A DNA stretch of 64,000 nt from Adineta steineri (Eukaryota > Rotifera > Eurotatoria > Adinetida > Adinetidae), in NCBI GenBank assembly GCA_905250115.1, contig CAJNOI010000007.1, positions 607,796 through 671,795 on the forward strand, read 5' to 3'. Numbering within the stretch: the first letter of the stretch is position 1; each line of letters begins with the position of its first letter. Shown here piece by piece: positions 58,968-64,000 of the stretch. The position numbers and the translations under genes are program-made. A model generated the notes under the pieces. It had not been told where the DNA came from. It made no database searches and worked only from the letters and a program-made list of their open reading frames with translations.

Positions 58968-61900
58968 TTAACGCCCTAAATAAAAGATATGTATATGAAA
59001 ATAGAAAGTAATATTAATATTTACCTTCAGTGTCAGGATTAGTTTCACAATTATCGTCAACCTCAGTAACTTTGAGTGAGATGGAGATCTTTACATAAAT
59101 GGATAATATAAATAAGTTTTTGAAAATAGGAGAATACTTACTTTTGTTGGAGAGGAATCAGAATGTGGGGAATAACTTCTTCCAGGTGATCGGTGAATAC
59201 TTGTACTTGAAATTAAGGAAAAAAATATATGTATACTTTTATAAAAAGATTCTTACTTTGAAGCAGATGCTGTTATTCTAGGTGATGTACTACGATGTCG
59301 AGACTCATAATCGATATGTGATGTAAGATCAGTTAGTTTTCTTAAATCTTGAGTTGCCATATCTCTTTAATTTATAAAAAAAATAAATTATTTATTTATT
59401 TATTTTCAAATTACTTTTCATGTCTTTCATTTGTTAATAAATGTTTCAATCTTTTATTATCGGATTCTATTCCAATAATTTGTGTTCGTAACGCAGCTAT
59501 TTCTTTACTTTGAGTATGTCTAAAATTTTCGAAAATATATAATAAGAAAAATATTTAGTTGATATCGTACACTTTAAGTTCATTGATACTAGCACGATCT
59601 TTTGCTACATGTAATTCTGAATCTCTTTCTTTCACATGTATTTGTGCTTGAAATTCTTTTTCACGTAATGAATTAATAAGTTCTTCTAAACTTTGTACAA
59701 CAGCTTTTTCATTACTTATTTGTGTACGTAACATATCAATTTCAGCATTCATATCACTATTAGCTGCTTGTAATTGATCATTTTCATGTTCAGTTGATGT
59801 TAATTGTCGTATAATTTGTTCTCTTTTACTTTCAATTGATGAATTATGGTCTCGACTATTAGTTAATTCATTTAGTAAATTTTGTTTATCGGATTGTAAT
59901 TTTTTTATTATTTCTTCATTACGTTGTGTTGAACGTGTCATATTTGATAATTGAATTTCATATTCTTGACTAACAGATGCATGCTAAAATATTAAATTAG
60001 ATAAAATTCTTCTTCAGTTCTCTTTTTTTTCCTATCATACATGATGAACATCTCGTTCAAGAGAATCAATACGGTCTAATAATCGTTTAACATCAGTTGA
60101 TTTTATTTGTACTTCTTGTTTAAGATCATTAGCACGTGATTCGATGTCAGTTAATGTCATTTTTGCTCGACTTAATTCAGTACTAGCTTCACGATATTGT
60201 TCAATTAAAGCTGCACGATCATTTTCCTAAAACAAAATATATACATATATTTCTAAGTAAAATGATTATTGATAAATAATCTGAAAAAAATGACTTAGGC
60301 TTGTATATGAATAGTATTTTAAAACATTAGGTATTGGAGAATTTACTTTATCAAGCCATAGGAAAATATCTTGTCTATCTTAGATTTAATTTTTATAACG
60401 TTCTTTTAAATGAGCTATGTAATACTTCGAAGCAAACAAAAATTGTAATAAAATTAAATGCGTAAGATAATCATAATTTTTAGTTATAAAAAGTTTCATC
60501 TTTTGTAATAGTTTATCGAGTGTTTTTAAAATCTCTTAAACTGACAATTCTTCGTGTGTCTGATCAGTCAGATTTTTTTCAATACGAAATATTTTCGAGA
60601 ATTTCAAATATCATAGCTAGCACTTTTTGGTTTATCTTAAGTAATATAAAACATGAACTGAATGCTATTATAAATCATATAAAATCTTGGATAATTCACT
60701 TTAGTTGAATACTACAAAACATATGATAATATTTTCAGTGGCGGATCCAGGAATTTTCGAAGGGGGGTGCGGATACGATACAAACTCAATATTTCTGCGG
60801 AAAACTGCTAAAATTTAGCATAAATTTGCTTTAAAGGGGGGTGCGGCCACACCCTCCGCACCTCCCTGGATCTGCGCCTGAATATTTTTATAAAGACACA
60901 TATCACTAAATTAATTCGTGAATATATATGTACCTTTTGTGTGATAATACTTTCACAACTTGATACTTGTTTGATATACTCTTGTACTTGTAATTTGAGA
61001 TTTTCTTTATCATCAATTGCATGTTCAAGTTCCTGATGAAGTGTCTGAAAGTAAGAATAATTATTGTAAATTAGCTCAAATATTTAATTGAGAGAAAAAT
61101 TGTATTCTTTTTTTTTGGGAAGATAAATAATCATTTCTTACTTGATTTTCTCGTCTAAGACTTGATAAATCATCTTGTAAATGTTTGTTATCTCTTGAAC
61201 CAATATCAAATTTACGTCGATAATCATTTAATTCTTCAAGATTTCTATCAAATTGTATTCTCATATTTGAAAGTTCTTTTAATTTTTGTTTCGTATCATC
61301 ATTTGAACGACTGAAACAAAATAAATTTAGAATTAAAAATAAAGAAAAAAAAATCGAATATTTAACTCTAATTCAACTTCTAATTCAGCGACTATTCTAT
61401 TAAGTTCTTCAATTCGACGTATTTTTGAGTTAAGTTCTTGTGTCAAACGTTGATTTTCTTCAGATTTTAAATCAATTACATTACATAAACGTTCTTTTTC
61501 TTTATCAAGTGTCTGAACAGTTTGACGTACAATATGAAAATCATCTTTCACTGCTTTATTTGTTTCTTGTAATTCATCTAAAACAAAAATTTCATGTATA
61601 ATTTTGTTCGAAATTGAAAGTTTTAACCATACAAATTTTCTTTTCAAGTCTATTGATTTTATCTTCATGAGTACGAAGTTCATCTTTTTTTAAATTTAAT
61701 TGTCGTTGATTTTCTTGTACAAGACGTTCAGCTTCTTCCGATAAATATCTTAATTGTGCTGATGCATTTTTTTGATCATCTAATTCTTGATTTAATTGTG
61801 ATATTGTAAAAGATCGTTCATCAAGTTTATTTGTTAAATCTCGAATTTGTTCACGTAATAAATGATTTTCTCGAAGAATTTCTTCACGATCATTTTCAAG

Positions 61901-64000
61901 CTTTTCAAAAAATATAAAATAAATATTTTTTAATTAAAATAAAATTTATACTTTTCGTATATCAATTTCAAGATCTTCAATACGTTGTTCATTTCGTGCT
62001 CGTTCAGTTAATCCAGTATCGGTTGTAATCTTAGAAGAAGAAGAAGAAATATTAAAATTTAAAGAAAGTTTATTGTTTACTCGTAGACGTTCACGTAAAG
62101 AATCTCGTTCAGTACCTGCTGTTCGTGCTTCAACAATAGCTAAAGCAAAATATTGAGATTAACAAAACAAATAAAAGATATTCAATTGAATAAAACCTGA
62201 ATCACGTTCGCTTTCAACTTTACGTAAAATTGATTGAGCAGCTATGGAAACTTTAGGGGTCTGAATATTTTGTAAAAGTTCATGACGAGATTTTTGTAAT
62301 TCTTCTTTAGCCTACACAAAAAAAGACGTTCAATTAAAATCAAATGAGAAAAAATAAATAAATAAACTAACTTGTTCATAAAGCATATTTATATTATCTC
62401 GTTCATTCGTGAGCACCTTTATATTACCTTGAATCTTCAAAAAAAGAAAATAATCTTATTATTTAAAATTATGTAGATATGTCATACTTCAGCCATATGC
62501 CGTTCAAATTTGTTTAATAATAATTGTAAGTCTTCTTTTTCTCGTAGAACTTTAGATAATTGAGGTTCATTAGAATCCTAAAAAATGAAATTAGATATCA
62601 ATATTTTATAAAATTTAGCTATGTTGATTCAAATGAAACATTCATCTTTGTAAATCTTTAAGTAGAGGATGTTCTATTATAATCCATTAAAGCTATTTTT
62701 AGACATGTGTAATCATCTAATGACACTGACGGGATTCGGGAATCTCTTCCTCTCACACATAAAAACATTCAATTTTCTTCAAAATTAATTGCTACATCAT
62801 TATTTATCTTAAGTTTTCATTGTAGTTTTTTTTCAGGAAATACAGTCAAGTTCAATTAAAATAAAATTGTCAATAACCCGGAAATAAATTAGAGTAAGAA
62901 TTCTTAAATCACTTGAATTTCTACTCGTAAAAACTATATTTCTTGATTCTATTTCGATATAAAAATATCTTATTTATTTACTTTGTCTTTTGATGATCGT
63001 TTATGTTTATGAAGTTCTCGTCGAAAACGATCTCGTTCTTCTTCAAGACTTCTCAATTGACTTTCATATGAATTATTATCCTTGAAAACAAAATCTTAAC
63101 ATAATAAATAACTAAATATTTATATTCATTACTTTTGTTGGCGATAATTTATGTCGATTTATTCCACATACAGTACAACGTGTAGGTGATGCACTTGAAC
63201 TACTTGCTGATCGTTTTACAAATTGCATAACTGGTGATGTTGCCATATCACGTCGAACTGCTGAACGTATAGCAGCTGTTGGAGATAATGATCGACCTCT
63301 TAAACGTGATGGTGATGATGATGATGCACAACGAGAACGATCATTAAGTAATTTTTGAAGAATTTCTACTTCATTTTTATACATATCACGTTCGTCTTCG
63401 GTATTTTTTAAATGTATATCAAGTCGAGCTGGTAGTGAAAGTTTTTTTGATAATGATCCACCAGTTACGGATGGAGTTGGAGCTTTTGTTGTACGACGAG
63501 ATCTTTGTAATTCTTGTAGTAAATCTTTTTCTTTAAAATAGAAAGAAAATAATTCAATTAAATACCGAAAATATTTTTTATATGAATATTACCGTTATGA
63601 ACAAGTTTTGAAACACGTCGACTAAGTTTACCTTTGTCAGATTGTAAACGATCGACAATATCTTGTAGACGAAGAAGTTCATTATTACATTCAGTATATT
63701 GACTTTTCATTGTTTCAAGATCGTCAATTAAACTCTTTTTTTCCTTTAGAAATAAAAGAATAAATAATCTATTTTCATCGAAATAAAGAATTTTTCAACA
63801 TTTATTATATTGAAACCATAGATGATGTGTTCATTGTTGAAATCTTTATGAACTACTTCATTTATTTTGTCAATGAATAACTCTAACTGTTGATTTAAAA
63901 ATGAAGGTTAAATCAAGTCGGACAACATATAAATATTAGTTAAAAAGATCTCGATCGATTTATTTTTTACCAATAAATTTCTCTTCTTCCGTAATGTAAA
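58968..64000 (-). CDS. CEP135: CEP135/TSGA10-family centriole coiled-coil protein, 5' end outside window
   Basis: CEP135 links the cartwheel to microtubules in centriole and basal body assembly. Many short exons run from beyond position 64000 to a stop at 58968 (or 59014 if the last intron is not spliced). The conserved order is LQSDKGKLSRRVSKLVHN, SLPARLDIHLKNTEDERDMY, KFERHMAEIQGNIKVLTNER, ILRKVESERDS, GTERDSLRERLR, then EIDMLRTQISNEKAVVQSLE and LREKEFQAQIHVKERDSEL. These follow animal CEP135 and its paralogue TSGA10 closely. A Ser/Arg-rich block with CTVCGINRH lies in the exon ending near 63131, and the C-terminus has RSPGRSYSPHSDSSPTK. One intron (about 60229-60930) is long and holds a MITE. 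Confidence 0.85.
60736..60880. mobile_element. Non-autonomous hAT-type MITE, 145 bp, with 8-bp target duplication
   Basis: The left end reads CAGTGGCGGATCCAGG; the reverse complement of the right end reads CAGGCGCAGATCCAGG, giving 16-bp terminal inverted repeats with 13 matches. AATATTTT flanks both ends (60728-60735 and 60881-60888), a perfect 8-bp duplication typical of hAT insertions. Inside, a GGGGGGTGCGG motif occurs twice. It is far more GC-rich than the CEP135 intron around it and has no coding capacity. Confidence 0.9.

Noticed and set aside
1..64000. CRISPR arrays, rRNA or tRNA genes, bacterial operon signals
   Set aside because: No regular repeat-spacer structure, rRNA sequence or cloverleaf with a TTC-arm was seen; gene structure is eukaryotic throughout.

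Overview
The window reads as nuclear DNA of a small invertebrate, most likely a bdelloid rotifer. The evidence is AT-rich sequence, genes of many short exons split by introns of about 45-65 bp with GT..AG ends, clear animal genes (condensin subunit D2, iRhom, ODR4, fukutin, elongin A, STRAP, eIF2-alpha, tincar, CEP135), at least two sugar-metabolism genes of bacterial appearance, and several short tracts of TGTGGG, the telomere repeat reported for bdelloids. The species call is an inference. There are three 100-bp runs of N (21093-21192, 36139-36238, 53451-53550); each breaks a gene.

Layout. 1-5684 (+) condensin subunit NCAPD2, with three long introns, two of which carry inserted repeats. 5926-7597 (-) L-fucose isomerase-like gene. 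8502-14248 (+) inactive rhomboid (iRhom) with three possible first coding exons. 14838-15929 (-) secreted N-formylglutamate amidohydrolase-like protein. 18569-18761 (-) a two-exon 43-residue microprotein. 19775-21092 (-) ODR4, cut by the first gap, next to a retroelement-like fragment and a telomere-like palindrome. 22248-22664 (-) a short gene of uncertain structure. 23254-24992 (-) fukutin. 26477-29215 (-) coiled-coil protein. 29426-31660 (+) a tight cluster of HCCS, an unrecognised 152-residue protein and CDC26. 32061-32591 (+) homeobox gene. 32849-33811 (-) bacterial-type ROK sugar kinase. 35642-37120 (+) elongin A. 37725-39057 (+) STRAP. 42888-44416 (+) His-rich membrane protein. 44768-45804 (+) unrecognised 239-residue protein. 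46868-47269 (+) cystatin. 47441-49046 (+) RtcB-type RNA ligase with a mitochondrial-looking leader. 50069-50452 (+) short unknown protein. 50525-52005 (-) eIF2-alpha. 52817-53450 (+) AA15-type copper monooxygenase, cut by a gap. 53703-54559 (+) secreted unknown. 54596-56578 (-) tincar. 58118-58495 (+) candidate peptide prohormone. 58968 to the window end (-) CEP135/TSGA10 family, carrying a complete 145-bp hAT-type MITE in one intron.

Most genes are independent housekeeping or cell-biology genes. Shared themes are weak: fucose isomerase-like and ROK kinase both act on sugars and both look bacterial; the AA15 enzyme and the secreted hydrolase-like protein would act outside the cell. HCCS, the 152-residue gene and CDC26 lie head to tail with 94-165 bp between them, and several starts have a strong 3' splice acceptor just upstream and no visible upstream exon. 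That is what spliced-leader trans-splicing, known in rotifers, would look like. The points most worth a second look are the TGTGGG palindromes, the alternative starts of iRhom, the sugar genes of bacterial appearance, the second RtcB type, and the two very small genes.
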